64,000 bases of DNA from contig NZ_JACHNC010000001.1 of assembly GCF_014205215.1 (NCBI RefSeq), forward strand, positions 5,514,501-5,578,500, given 5' to 3'. Position numbers and translations under genes: made by a program. How positions within the stretch are numbered: position 1 is the first letter of the stretch; every line of letters starts with the position of its first letter. The notes beneath the pieces were generated by a model. The model saw only the letters and a list, made by a program, of their open reading frames with translations. It was not told the DNA's origin and did no database searches. Shown here in pieces: positions 7,848-15,624 of the stretch. This stretch comes from Actinoplanes lobatus. GTDB lineage: Bacteria > Actinomycetota > Actinomycetes > Mycobacteriales > Micromonosporaceae.

Positions 7848-9095
7848 ATGAATGACCCAGGACCGATCACCGTGACGGGCAGCAGCGGTTCCGTCGTGGC
7901 GTCCGAGAGGCTGGTGGCGGGCCGCAACGGGCGCGACACCCCGGTGTATCAGGTGCGGAGCTGGTCGGTGACGGCTCCGGACGAGTTCGCCTACGAGGTC
8001 CAGCTCGCCGACGGCCTGCTCGACCCGGAGAACCCCGCGCTGCTGGACGCCGCCGGCGGTTCAGGCGGCCCGGCGCGCCGCTTCGTGGTCATCGACGACC
8101 GGGTGGCCGACCACTACGGCGACCGGGTGCGCGACTACCTCACCCGCAACCAGGTCCAGCACCGCATCCTGCGGCTGCGGGTCTCCGAGGAGACCAAGAC
8201 GATGCGGGCGGTCCTGCGGCTGGTGTCGGCGCTGGACGACTTCGGCATCAGCCGCCGGCGCGAGCCGATCATCGCGATCGGCGGTGGGGTCCTGCTGGAC
8301 ATCGCCGGTCTCGCCGCCAGCCTGTACCGCCGGGGCACCCCCCACGTCCGGGTGCCGACCACGCTGGTCGGGCTGATCGATGCGGGGATCGGGGTCAAGA
8401 CCGGCGTCAACCACGGTGCCCACAAGAACCGGCTCGGCACCTACTTCGCGCCGGCCGCCGTACTGCTGGACCGGTCGTTCCTGGCGACGCTGGACCGCCG
8501 CCATCTCAGCAACGGCCTCGCCGAGATCCTGAAGATCGCCCTGGTCACCGACGCGCGCCTGTTCGACCTCCTGGAGACGCACGGTCAGCTCCTGATCGAC
8601 GAGCGGTTCCAGGGCACGACGGAGACCGGCCGGCGGGCCGCGGACGAGGTCCTGGACCGGGCGATCGCCGGGATGCTGCACGAGCTGGCCCCCAACCTCA
8701 AGGAGCAGCAGCTGGACCGGCTCGTCGACTTCGGGCACTCGATCAGCCCCAGCATCGAGATGGTCGCCCTGCCCGAGCTGCTGCACGGCGAGGCGGTCGC
8801 GATCGACATGGCCCTGTTCACCATGCTGGCCGCCCGGCGCGGTTCGGTCGGCCCGGAGGAGAGCGGTCGCGTCCTGCGGCTGATGCGCGCGCTCGACCTC
8901 CCGGTGGACCACCCCGCCGTCGACTGGCCGCTGCTGGTGGAGGCCATGGAGAGCACCATCCGGCACCGGGACGGGCTGCAACGGCTGCCCCTGCCGGCCG
9001 GGATCGGCACGGCCGCGTTCGCCAACGACGTCACCCTCGGCGAGCTCGCCCGCGCGCTGGAGGACCTACGGGAGATGGAGCGTGCCCATGCGTGA
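7848..9095 (+). CDS. 2-epi-5-epi-valiolone synthase-like sugar phosphate cyclase
   Basis: Member of the dehydroquinate synthase fold (415 residues), NAD- and metal-dependent. Segments match the C7-cyclitol branch rather than true dehydroquinate synthase: PTTLVGLIDAGIGVKTGVN followed by HKNRLGTYFAP (about residues 165-200), and FGHSISPSIEM...LPELLHGEAVAIDM (about residues 298-325). In dehydroquinate synthases the corresponding parts are usually SSVGGKTGIN and FGHTFGHAIE. The likely reaction is cyclisation of sedoheptulose 7-phosphate to 2-epi-5-epi-valiolone. It opens an operon with cupins, dehydrogenases and a VOC epimerase-like protein. Closely related cyclases making epi-valiolone isomers or desmethyl-4-deoxygadusol cannot be excluded by eye. 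Confidence 0.85.
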   Translation: MNDPGPITVTGSSGSVVASERLVAGRNGRDTPVYQVRSWSVTAPDEFAYEVQLADGLLDPENPALLDAAGGSGGPARRFVVIDDRVADHYGDRVRDYLTRNQVQHRILRLRVSEETKTMRAVLRLVSALDDFGISRRREPIIAIGGGVLLDIAGLAASLYRRGTPHVRVPTTLVGLIDAGIGVKTGVNHGAHKNRLGTYFAPAAVLLDRSFLATLDRRHLSNGLAEILKIALVTDARLFDLLETHGQLLIDERFQGTTETGRRAADEVLDRAIAGMLHELAPNLKEQQLDRLVDFGHSISPSIEMVALPELLHGEAVAIDMALFTMLAARRGSVGPEESGRVLRLMRALDLPVDHPAVDWPLLVEAMESTIRHRDGLQRLPLPAGIGTAAFANDVTLGELARALEDLREMERAHA

Positions 9096-9486
9096 CGGGG
9101 TGGTGGTCGCCGACGTGTCGGATCCGTCGGTGGTCTACGGGGTGCACGGCACCGAGGGCGCGTCCCGGTGGAAGTGCCTCGCCCGGCGGGCCGGGCTGTC
9201 CGCCGGCTGGGAGGCGATCGAGTGGGCGTGCCTGCCGCCCGGCGGCGTGAGCGGGGAACACCTGCACACCCGTACCGAGGAGATCTATTTCGTGCTGTCC
9301 GGTACCGGCGAGATCCTCCTCGACGGCGTGGCGACCCGGGTGACGGCGGGGTCCCTGATCCTGACCGGCGCCGGGGTGACGCACGGGCTGCGCAACGTCG
9401 GCGAGGACGACCTCGCCTGGCTGGTCGTGGAGATGTCGACACCCGCCACCGCAGCGGTGTTGAGCGAAGGGAGTGAGGCGGGATGA
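9088..9486 (+). CDS. Single-domain cupin, metal-binding type
   Basis: A 132-residue cupin. The ATG at 9088 is chosen because GGAG lies 7 bases upstream; an in-frame GTG at 9082 has no useful spacing. It overlaps the cyclase stop by 8 bases. Cupin motif 1 is HLHTRTEEIYFVLSGTGEI with two His and Glu ligands, and motif 2 contains GAGVTHGLRNVG with the last His, so a divalent metal site is intact. Cupins of this size act as isomerases, epimerases, dehydratases or dioxygenases; the substrate is unknown but is presumably a cyclitol intermediate. It is the first of four cupin genes in the operon. Confidence 0.85.
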   Translation: MRDGVVVADVSDPSVVYGVHGTEGASRWKCLARRAGLSAGWEAIEWACLPPGGVSGEHLHTRTEEIYFVLSGTGEILLDGVATRVTAGSLILTGAGVTHGLRNVGEDDLAWLVVEMSTPATAAVLSEGSEAG

Positions 9487-9800
9487 GCCGTGCACAGGTG
9501 ATCGGTCTTCAACAGCCCGGCGAGGTCGACCCGGCCGGCGTCCTCGGCGGGCCGGTGCGCGGCATCCGGCGGGTGCGGCTGGAGGCGGGCGAGCAACGGC
9601 TGCTCTCCAGCCCCGGTACGGAGACCACGCTCTTCGTCCTCGACGGCGACGGCGACGCGCGCTCGGGCGCCACCACCGCGGCTCTGACCAGCGGGGTGTC
9701 GGTGACGGTGCCGCTGGAGACGGAACTGTGGATCACCGCCGGTACGGGCGGGATCGAGTACTTCGCCGTCGTCCTGGCCGTCCCGGAGACGGCACGATGA
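9483..9800 (+). CDS. Small cupin-like protein lacking metal ligands
   Basis: A 105-residue protein starting in an ATGA overlap with the previous cupin. Its beta-rich sequence follows cupin spacing (ETTLFVLDGDGDARSG, then SVTVPLETELWITAGTGGIEYFAVVL) but no histidine is present in the expected metal-binding positions. It may be a non-catalytic partner or a metal-free enzyme. I do not recognise a closer family; the fold call rests on pattern and on the cupins on both sides. Confidence 0.7.
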   Translation: MSRAQVIGLQQPGEVDPAGVLGGPVRGIRRVRLEAGEQRLLSSPGTETTLFVLDGDGDARSGATTAALTSGVSVTVPLETELWITAGTGGIEYFAVVLAVPETAR

Positions 9801-10177
9801 TCGTCACCCGTACCGCGCGGGGCTCCCGCACCGTGGCGCGGACCGGCGAGCGCATCGACTGGCGCTGCCTGGCCAGGCGCGGCATGCTGCACAGCGAGTG
9901 CGAGTCCATCGACCATCTGCGGCTGGCGCCCGGCACCGAGTTCGCACTGACCGGCCGCTCCGGCCTGGAGAGCGTCTGGCTGGTCGTGGACGGCGCCGGG
10001 GAGCTCTTCGACGGCGGCCCCCGGCCCCGGCCGATCGCGGCCGGCGACGCCGTGCTCACCCCGCAGGAGCGCCGGATCCGGCTGCGCGGCGGTGACGACG
10101 GCCTGGAACTGCTGTGGATCGCCGTGCTGCCCGAACCGGTCAGCGCACGGCTGCCCGGCCGGAAGCCGAGGCTGTGA
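9797..10177 (+). CDS. Cupin-like protein
   Basis: A 126-residue protein with an ATGA start overlap at 9797. It shares with the first cupin the start pattern R-x-D-W-R-C-L-A-R-R-G (compare RWKCLARRAG) followed by ECESIDHLRLAPG, so the two look like paralogues. Its cupin motif 1 equivalent (LTGRSGLESVWLVVDGAGELFDGG) lacks the HxH pair, suggesting loss of the metal site. It ends overlapping the zinc dehydrogenase start (TGATG). The function is unknown; it could form a hetero-oligomer with the metal-binding paralogue. Confidence 0.75.
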   Translation: MIVTRTARGSRTVARTGERIDWRCLARRGMLHSECESIDHLRLAPGTEFALTGRSGLESVWLVVDGAGELFDGGPRPRPIAAGDAVLTPQERRIRLRGGDDGLELLWIAVLPEPVSARLPGRKPRL

Positions 10178-11256
10178 TGTCGCTGCTCAGCGAGGTCCGC
10201 ACCGAGCCTTCCGCCGGGTGGCCGTCCGGCTCGATGGAAGCGGTCACCATCGTCGGCCCGGGACGTCTGGAAACGGCCTCGGTGCCGGTGCCGGAGCCGC
10301 TGCCGGGCACCGTCCTGGTGGCTCCGCGACATGTCGGGATCTGCGGGACCGATCTGGAGCTGTTCCACGGCACGTCGAGCTACCTCGCCGACGGCCGGGC
10401 GGCCACCCCGCTGATCTTCGGCCACGAGTGGTGCGGCCGGGTGGTCAGCGCCGATCCGGGCACCGGCTGGCGGCCGGGCGACCGGGTGGCCGGTCAGACC
10501 ATGGTGCCGTGCGGCGGCTGCGCCCGCTGCCGGGCCGGGCGGCGCGGACTGTGCCGGCGCATGCGCGAGGTCGGGCTGTACGGGCTCGACGGCGCCGCCG
10601 CGAAGTACATCCGGGTCCCGGGGCACGCCCTGGCCCGGCTGCCCGAGGCGGTGCCGGACCGGACCGCGGCCCTGGTCGAGCCGGCGGTCACGGTGGTCGA
10701 GTCGTTCGCGCGTACGGGCTGTTCCTTCTACGACCGGGTCGCCGTCCTCGGCACCGGCACGATCGGCCTGCTCGCTGTGCAGTTCGCCCGCCGGGTGGCC
10801 GGCGAGGTGGACGCCGTCGGCGTGGACCCGGCCGGGCTGGCGCTGGCCGTCCGCTGCGGCGCGGACCGGGCGATACCGGTGGGCGAGACGACCGCCGGCT
10901 CGTACTCCCTGGTCGTGGAGGCCTCCGGGGCCCCGGAGGCGTTCGCCCACGCGCTCGACCTGGTCGAGCCGGGTGGGCGGGTCGGGGTCATCGGGGTGGC
11001 CAACGAGCCGACCGTGGGAGTGGTCGCCGGGTCCGTCGCGCTGCGCGGTGTCTCCGTCCTCGGCATCCAGCACGGACTCGACCACTACGACCGCACGATC
11101 GAGCTCTTCGCGACCGGCGCGCTCACGGCGGACCCGCTGATCGGGGCGACGTTCCCGGCCGGGGCCGCGGCCGAGGCGTTCGCCTTCATGGAGAGCGCCC
11201 GGTCCGGGCCGCCCAAGGTGCTGCTGGACCTCACCGAGTGGGAAGGGGACCGGTGA
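10177..11256 (+). CDS. Zinc-dependent alcohol/polyol dehydrogenase
   Basis: Medium-chain dehydrogenase (359 residues) of the threonine/sorbitol dehydrogenase type. Catalytic zinc ligands are in VGICGTDLELFHG (about residues 50-62) and GHEWCGRV (about residues 82-89). The structural zinc cysteines lie in CGGCARCRAGRRGLC (about residues 111-125), and the nucleotide-binding motif is LGTGTIGLLAVQF (about residues 191-203). It should oxidise or reduce a secondary hydroxyl of the cyclitol with NAD(P). The ATG at 10177 shares one base with the cupin stop; a GTG one codon earlier is also possible. Confidence 0.9.
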   Translation: MSLLSEVRTEPSAGWPSGSMEAVTIVGPGRLETASVPVPEPLPGTVLVAPRHVGICGTDLELFHGTSSYLADGRAATPLIFGHEWCGRVVSADPGTGWRPGDRVAGQTMVPCGGCARCRAGRRGLCRRMREVGLYGLDGAAAKYIRVPGHALARLPEAVPDRTAALVEPAVTVVESFARTGCSFYDRVAVLGTGTIGLLAVQFARRVAGEVDAVGVDPAGLALAVRCGADRAIPVGETTAGSYSLVVEASGAPEAFAHALDLVEPGGRVGVIGVANEPTVGVVAGSVALRGVSVLGIQHGLDHYDRTIELFATGALTADPLIGATFPAGAAAEAFAFMESARSGPPKVLLDLTEWEGDR

Positions 11257-11981
11257 TGCGCCTGATCCACACGCACGACGACGCCGGCGAAGGCATGCGG
11301 CGGCTGGTCGCCGGGGCGCGGGGCTCGCTCGCGGTGCACCGGCTCACCCCCGGCGCGGTCGCCTCCGGCATGCCGGAGACCGAGACCGCGGTGCTCGTAC
11401 GGGAGGGCGGCGCGCGCTGGCACGACGAGGCGGGCGACCAGCCGCTCGGCCCCGGCGACGGCATGTTCGCCGCCGCTCCCGGCGGCCGGTGGCGGGTGAC
11501 CGCCGGTCCGGCCGGCGCGACGCTGCTCCTGGTCCAGGGCGGGGAGACCGCCCCCGGCACGGTCGCCGCCACGGCCCCGGCCGGACGGTTCACGCTCGAC
11601 GCCCGGCCGCACGGCGACGCGCTGACCGGCTTCGACGGCTTCGCCGACATGGGGGTGCGCTGGCTGGTCACCGCCGCCACGCTGGGCGCCCGGAGCCTCG
11701 TCGTGGCCACCTCCACGTTCACCCCCGGCGGCAGCCACGACCTGCACCGTCATCCGTCCGCGGACGAGTACTTCCTGGTCCTGTCCGGCGGTGGCGAGCA
11801 CCTGACCGAGTCCGGCCCGGTGCCGGTGGGTCCCGGCGACCTGGTGTACGTGCCGGCCGGCGAATGGCACGGCTACCGCACCTCACCCGGCGTGATCACC
11901 CGCACGGTCTACGGCTACCTCGGCGCCGGTGACCTCGACACGGCCGGATACCAGCTGATGTCCCGGAAGGCGAACGCATGA
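11256..11981 (+). CDS. Two-domain cupin (bicupin)
   Basis: A 241-residue protein with two cupin domains. The N-terminal half (about residues 15-105) keeps the fold pattern but lacks the usual histidines. The C-terminal half has intact motif 1, HDLHRHPSADEYFLVLSGG (about residues 164-182), and motif 2 with YVPAGEWHGYR (about residues 201-211), giving three His and one Glu as metal ligands. It starts one base into the dehydrogenase stop and overlaps the SDR start (ATGA). Bicupins include quercetinase-type dioxygenases and isomerases; no substrate can be named. Confidence 0.85.
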   Translation: MRLIHTHDDAGEGMRRLVAGARGSLAVHRLTPGAVASGMPETETAVLVREGGARWHDEAGDQPLGPGDGMFAAAPGGRWRVTAGPAGATLLLVQGGETAPGTVAATAPAGRFTLDARPHGDALTGFDGFADMGVRWLVTAATLGARSLVVATSTFTPGGSHDLHRHPSADEYFLVLSGGGEHLTESGPVPVGPGDLVYVPAGEWHGYRTSPGVITRTVYGYLGAGDLDTAGYQLMSRKANA

Positions 11982-12769
11982 GTGACAAGCGACGACCGAT
12001 CGCGATCGTGACCGGCGCCAGCTCCGGCATCGGCCGGGCCACGGCGACCGTCCTCGCCGGACGTGGTTTCGACGTGGGCATCGGCTACCGGGCCAACGAG
12101 AAGGCCGCCCACGAGACCGCCGAGGCGGTGGCCGCCCGCGGCGCCGCCGCCCTGGTGTTCGCGCAGGACCTGGCCGATCCGGCGGGTGCGGCGGAGGCCC
12201 TCGACGCCGCGGTCGAACGGCTGGGCGGGGTGGACGTGTTCGTCAACAACGCGGGCGTGAACCGGCGTGCGCCGTTCCTGGAGGAGACCCTCCAGGACTG
12301 GCAGCGGGTGCTCGCCGTCGACCTCACCGGACCGTTCGGCTGCGCCCAGGTCGCCGCCCGTCACATGGTCCGGCAGGGGCGTGGCGGCCGGATCGTCAAC
12401 GTCAGCTCGGTGCACGACACGATTCCGATCGCGGGCGGCGCCACCTACTGCGCGGCCAAGGGCGGGCTGTCGATGCTCACCAGGGTGATGGCGCTGGAGC
12501 TGGCCGGACACGACATCACCGTCAACGCGGTCAGCCCGGGCGAGACGGCCACGCCGATGAACGGCGTGCCCGACGAGGTCGACGCCGCCGAGGTCGCCCG
12601 GCCGGAGATCCCGCTGGGCCGGCCCGGACGGTCGCGCGAGGTCGCCGAGCTCATCGCCTTCCTGGCCGGGCCCGGCGCCGCCTACCTGACCGGCGCCCTG
12701 ATCACCGTCGACGGCGGCCTCTCGCTGATGGCCGCCGTGGCCAACGCGCGCTACGCCGGGCGCAACTGA
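11978..12769 (+). CDS. Short-chain dehydrogenase/reductase
   Basis: Classical SDR of 263 residues. It has the cofactor motif TGASSGIG (about residues 12-19), NNAG (about residues 90-93), catalytic Ser in NVSSV and the Tyr/Lys pair in YCAAK (about residues 157-161), and the PG motif (VSPGETATPM). Such enzymes interconvert alcohol and ketone with NAD(P)(H). The start overlaps the bicupin stop (ATGA), so it belongs to the same translation unit. A role in cyclitol oxidation or reduction is inferred from the neighbours. Confidence 0.92.
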   Translation: MSDKRRPIAIVTGASSGIGRATATVLAGRGFDVGIGYRANEKAAHETAEAVAARGAAALVFAQDLADPAGAAEALDAAVERLGGVDVFVNNAGVNRRAPFLEETLQDWQRVLAVDLTGPFGCAQVAARHMVRQGRGGRIVNVSSVHDTIPIAGGATYCAAKGGLSMLTRVMALELAGHDITVNAVSPGETATPMNGVPDEVDAAEVARPEIPLGRPGRSREVAELIAFLAGPGAAYLTGALITVDGGLSLMAAVANARYAGRN

Positions 12770-12810
12770 GCCGCACCCGCGGCACCGCATCCACGAAGGA
12801 GACCACCAGC

Positions 12811-13353
12811 ATGGCAGCACAGGGAATTCCGGGCGCCGGGTACGTGCACCACGTCGCCTACACGGTGCCGGATCTGGACGAGGCGGTCCGGTTCTTCGTC
12901 GACGTGATCGGCGCACGGCTGCTCTACCGCCTCGGGCCGGTGGAGGACACCACCGGCGACTGGATGACGCGCCAGCTGGACGTCGACGCGAAGGCCTCGG
13001 CCCACATCGCGATGCTCCGGCTCGGGCCGTCGACCAATCTGGAGCTTTTCGAGTACGACGCGCCCGGCCAGAACCGCAGGCTCCCGCGCAACAGCGACTG
13101 GGGCGGCCACCACCTCGCCATCCACGTCGACGATGTGGACGCCGCCGTCGAGTACCTGCGCGCCCAGCCCGGGGTGCGGATCCTCGGCGAGCCGCAGACC
13201 ATCACCGACGGGGTCATCGCCGGGGACCGGTGGGTCTACTTCACCACGCCGTGGGGCCTGCAGATGGAGGTCCTCAACATGCCCGCCGGCATGCCGTACG
13301 AGGCCCAGGTGCCCGACCGGCTCGCCGCCGTAGACGCGACCTGGAACGACTGA
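12811..13353 (+). CDS. VOC/glyoxalase-fold protein, possible cyclitol epimerase
   Basis: A 180-residue vicinal-oxygen-chelate protein with paired beta-alpha-beta-beta-beta modules. Module 1 starts with GYVHHVAYTVPDLDEAVRFF (first metal His about residue 15), NLELFEYDAP supplies a Glu, module 2 starts HHLAIHVDDVDAAVEYL, and WGLQMEVLNMP gives the last Glu. VOC proteins of this kind next to C7-cyclitol synthases (ValD and CetB are known examples) epimerise 2-epi-5-epi-valiolone, which is my preferred role. A ring-opening dioxygenase is the alternative. It has its own GAAGGAGA Shine-Dalgarno after a 41-bp gap. Confidence 0.8.
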   Translation: MAAQGIPGAGYVHHVAYTVPDLDEAVRFFVDVIGARLLYRLGPVEDTTGDWMTRQLDVDAKASAHIAMLRLGPSTNLELFEYDAPGQNRRLPRNSDWGGHHLAIHVDDVDAAVEYLRAQPGVRILGEPQTITDGVIAGDRWVYFTTPWGLQMEVLNMPAGMPYEAQVPDRLAAVDATWND

Positions 13354-13363
13354 GGCGCCGCGG

Positions 13364-14389
13364 ATGACCGCCGTCGACAACGAGCGGGCCGCGCCGCCCC
13401 GGTCCCGCCGGGAGGTGATCCTCGCCTTCATCCGGCTGGCCCGGCTGAAGTTCCTGCTGGAGAGCCTCATCACGGTGGCGCTCGGGATGGGGCTGGCCGC
13501 GCTGGCGGGGGAGGGGCTGCGGTGGCGTGAGTACCTGCTCGCCCAGGTCTTCATCTCCGGCACCCACCTGATGACCCACTTCTGCAACGAGTACTTCGAC
13601 TGGGACGCCGACACCGCGCACGCCTCGCCGACCGCCTGGACCGGGGGCAGCCGGGTGCTGACCCAGGGCCTGCTGACCCCGATGGCCAGCCTCTCGGCGG
13701 CGTTCGTGGCACTGTTCGCGATGACGGCGGTGGCCGCCCTGATGCCGTCGGCGGGCAGCCGGCTGACCGCCGTCCTGATCCTGGCGCTCGCCTGGTTCTA
13801 CACCGCGCCGCCGGTCCGGCTGAACTACCGCGCGCTGGGCGAGGTGACGACCGCCGCCGTGCTCACCCTGCTCACCCCGGGCCTGGTGTGCTACCTCCAG
13901 GCGGGCCGCATCCCGGTCGAGCTGCCGGCGGTGTGCGTACCGCTCTTCCTGGTGATGAGCGCCCGCATGATGGTGATGAACCTGTGCGACCACGAGGCGG
14001 ACCTCGCGGTCGGCAAGCACACGGTGCCCAACCGGCTGGGTCCCCGGCGCGCCGTCGGGCTGATCGCCGTGCTGAACGTCGCCGCGTACCTGCTGCTGAT
14101 CGTGGTGACGGTCGCGGGCGCCCTGCCGCCGGTGGTGGGGGTGGCCGTGCTGCTCACCGCGCCACTGGCGTACTGGCTGGTGCGGGGTCTGCTGGACGAT
14201 CCGCTGAGCGACCCGGCACGCAGCAACGCGGTGGCGTTGCGGGCCACGCTGCACGCCGCCTCCACGGGTTTCGCCGCGACGCTCGGCGTGCTGATCCAGG
14301 CCGGCGGCGACCCGCTGGTGGGCGCCCTGCTGGTGGCGTACCTGCTGCTGTTCATCGTCCTGATCGCGGGCGTCCGTCGCCGGGCCTGA
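13364..14389 (+). CDS. UbiA-family prenyltransferase
   Basis: Integral membrane aromatic-type prenyltransferase of 341 residues. It carries the first Asp-rich motif NEYFDWDAD (N75, D79, D83) and the second CDHEADLAVGK (D209, D213), both needed to bind Mg-prenyl diphosphate, and about eight hydrophobic helices. The motif style is nearer to the menaquinone (MenA) branch than to haem O synthase. It should transfer a polyprenyl chain to the head group made by the upstream operon. The gene directly downstream encodes a Pyr4-type cyclase, a pairing typical of fungal and a few bacterial meroterpenoid pathways. Confidence 0.92.
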   Translation: MTAVDNERAAPPRSRREVILAFIRLARLKFLLESLITVALGMGLAALAGEGLRWREYLLAQVFISGTHLMTHFCNEYFDWDADTAHASPTAWTGGSRVLTQGLLTPMASLSAAFVALFAMTAVAALMPSAGSRLTAVLILALAWFYTAPPVRLNYRALGEVTTAAVLTLLTPGLVCYLQAGRIPVELPAVCVPLFLVMSARMMVMNLCDHEADLAVGKHTVPNRLGPRRAVGLIAVLNVAAYLLLIVVTVAGALPPVVGVAVLLTAPLAYWLVRGLLDDPLSDPARSNAVALRATLHAASTGFAATLGVLIQAGGDPLVGALLVAYLLLFIVLIAGVRRRA

Positions 14390-14425
14390 CCCCCGTCCCG
14401 CTTCCTTCACGAGAGGTCTCTCCGC

Positions 14426-15127
14426 ATGCCGCAATGGGAAGCGCTGCTCGCCGCCGGTGACCCGGTGCCGGCGCTGGCGCCCAAACACGAGATCGACCTG
14501 ACCGTGCAGACGATCCTCCAGCTGGTCTTCGCGGTCGGCTGGTCGGCCATCTACCTGATGGCGATCCGGCGCGGTTTCAAGGACGGGCGCCTGGGCATCC
14601 CGCTGCTCGCGCTCGCCGGCAACATCGGCTGGGAGACGATGTTCACCTGGGTGTTCCCGGTGGACCGTGCGAACTGGACCATCAACGTCTTCTGGTTCGC
14701 CATCGACCTGGTCATCGTCTACCAGGCGATCAGGTTCGGCCGGCGCGACTTCCCCGGGGTCCCGCCGGCGGTCTACCGCTGGTCCGTCGCCGGCCTCTTC
14801 GCGTTCGGGTTCGGGTTCATGTACGCGCTCCCGCACGACCTGGGCGGCGACTTCCTGTACCCGGCCCTGCTCCTCGACTGTTTCCTGAGCTACGCCTTCA
14901 TCTGGATGCTGCTGCGCCGCGGTTCGACGGACGGGCAGACGATGTACATCGCGGTGCTCAAGCTGGTGGCGAACGCGGCCGCCACGGTCCTCGCGATCGC
15001 CAACTATCCCGACCGGCTGCTGTTCCCGGTGCTCTTCGCCACCACCGTGGTGCTCGACATCCTCTACATCGTGATGCTGCACCGCGCCTTCGTGAAGGAG
15101 GGCCGGCCGATCTGGCGTACGGTATGA
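14426..15127 (+). CDS. Pyr4-type membrane-bound terpene cyclase
   Basis: A 233-residue integral membrane protein with about seven hydrophobic helices. The GNIGWE motif ends in E70 and DILYIVML begins with D211. In the Pyr4 family (fungal meroterpenoid cyclases, and bacterial relatives such as DmtA1) an equivalent Glu and Asp are the two proton-relay residues, and the total length of about 240 residues also fits. Predicted reaction: protonation of an epoxide or terminal olefin of a prenylated substrate and polyene cyclisation within the membrane. It lies 36 bp after the UbiA gene. The identification is by motif memory, not by search; an unrelated membrane protein is the alternative. Confidence 0.75.
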   Translation: MPQWEALLAAGDPVPALAPKHEIDLTVQTILQLVFAVGWSAIYLMAIRRGFKDGRLGIPLLALAGNIGWETMFTWVFPVDRANWTINVFWFAIDLVIVYQAIRFGRRDFPGVPPAVYRWSVAGLFAFGFGFMYALPHDLGGDFLYPALLLDCFLSYAFIWMLLRRGSTDGQTMYIAVLKLVANAAATVLAIANYPDRLLFPVLFATTVVLDILYIVMLHRAFVKEGRPIWRTV

Positions 15128-15134
15128 CCGGGTC

Positions 15135-15161
15135 TAGTCACTGCAAAAAAAGAAGTTACTA
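15135..15161. promoter_or_regulatory. Inverted repeat and -10 box in front of doxX
   Basis: TAGTCACT (15135-15142) and AGTTACTA (15154-15161) form an inverted repeat with one mismatch and an 11-base spacer that is mostly A. A TATACT -10-like box follows at 15160-15165. HxlR-type regulators are known to bind TACT/AGTA-like dyads near promoters of DoxX and similar redox genes. The operator assignment is therefore plausible but unproven. Confidence 0.4.
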
Positions 15162-15209
15162 TACTTCCTGCCGGTAGATGCCGTCGTCTGGTCTCCGAAG
15201 GGCTGTCTC

Positions 15210-15557
15210 ATGTCTGTCGTCTCGACCACCCTGTCGATCCTTCTCGCCGTCGTGTTCCTGTCGCTGGGGCTCGCGAAACTGTTCGGGGCCAAGCCGATCC
15301 GGGAGACCTCGGAGCGGATCGGTGTCCCGTTCCCGTTCCTGCGGTTCGTCGGCGTGCTGGAGGTCTCCGCCGCGGTGGGCCTGCTCATCGGCCTCGCCTG
15401 GAAACCGCTGGGTGTCGCCGCCGCGATCGGGCTGACCCTCCTGATGGCCGGTGGCTACATCGCCCACGCCCGGGCCAAGGAGCCGGCCCAGGGACTGCCG
15501 GCCGCTGTGCTGGCCGTCCTCGCCGGCGGCGCGGCCACCGCTCTCACCCTCAGCTGA
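15210..15557 (+). CDS. DoxX-family membrane protein
   Basis: A 115-residue protein with four predicted membrane helices: residues about 5-22 (LSILLAVVFLSLGLAKL), 45-65, 68-85 and 98-115. The LSLGLAKLFG segment is typical of the DoxX/DoxD-like family, whose members are linked to quinone or thiol redox chemistry. It stands just after the Pyr4-type gene with its own promoter-like sequence, so it may respond to the pathway's redox-active product. A specific reaction cannot be assigned. Confidence 0.85.
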   Translation: MSVVSTTLSILLAVVFLSLGLAKLFGAKPIRETSERIGVPFPFLRFVGVLEVSAAVGLLIGLAWKPLGVAAAIGLTLLMAGGYIAHARAKEPAQGLPAAVLAVLAGGAATALTLS

Positions 15558-15571
15558 GCGGGTGGCCCACC

Positions 15572-15606
15572 GAGGCCGCCACGGCGGACGTCGCCGTGGC
15601 GGCCTC
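15572..15606. terminator. Bidirectional hairpin between doxX and the LAL gene
   Basis: A perfect 15-bp stem (GAGGCCGCCACGGCG and its complement) with a 5-base loop sits in the 67-bp gap between the two convergent genes. No long T tract follows, as is usual in high-GC actinomycetes. It can serve both strands. Confidence 0.75.
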
Positions 15607-15624
15607 AACTCTCCAGAGCGGATC

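Noticed and set aside
7848..9095. Dehydroquinate synthase (shikimate pathway or AHBA-type)
   Set aside because: The HKNRLGTY and SISPSIEM segments fit the valiolone-synthase branch better, and no other shikimate or AHBA gene is present.
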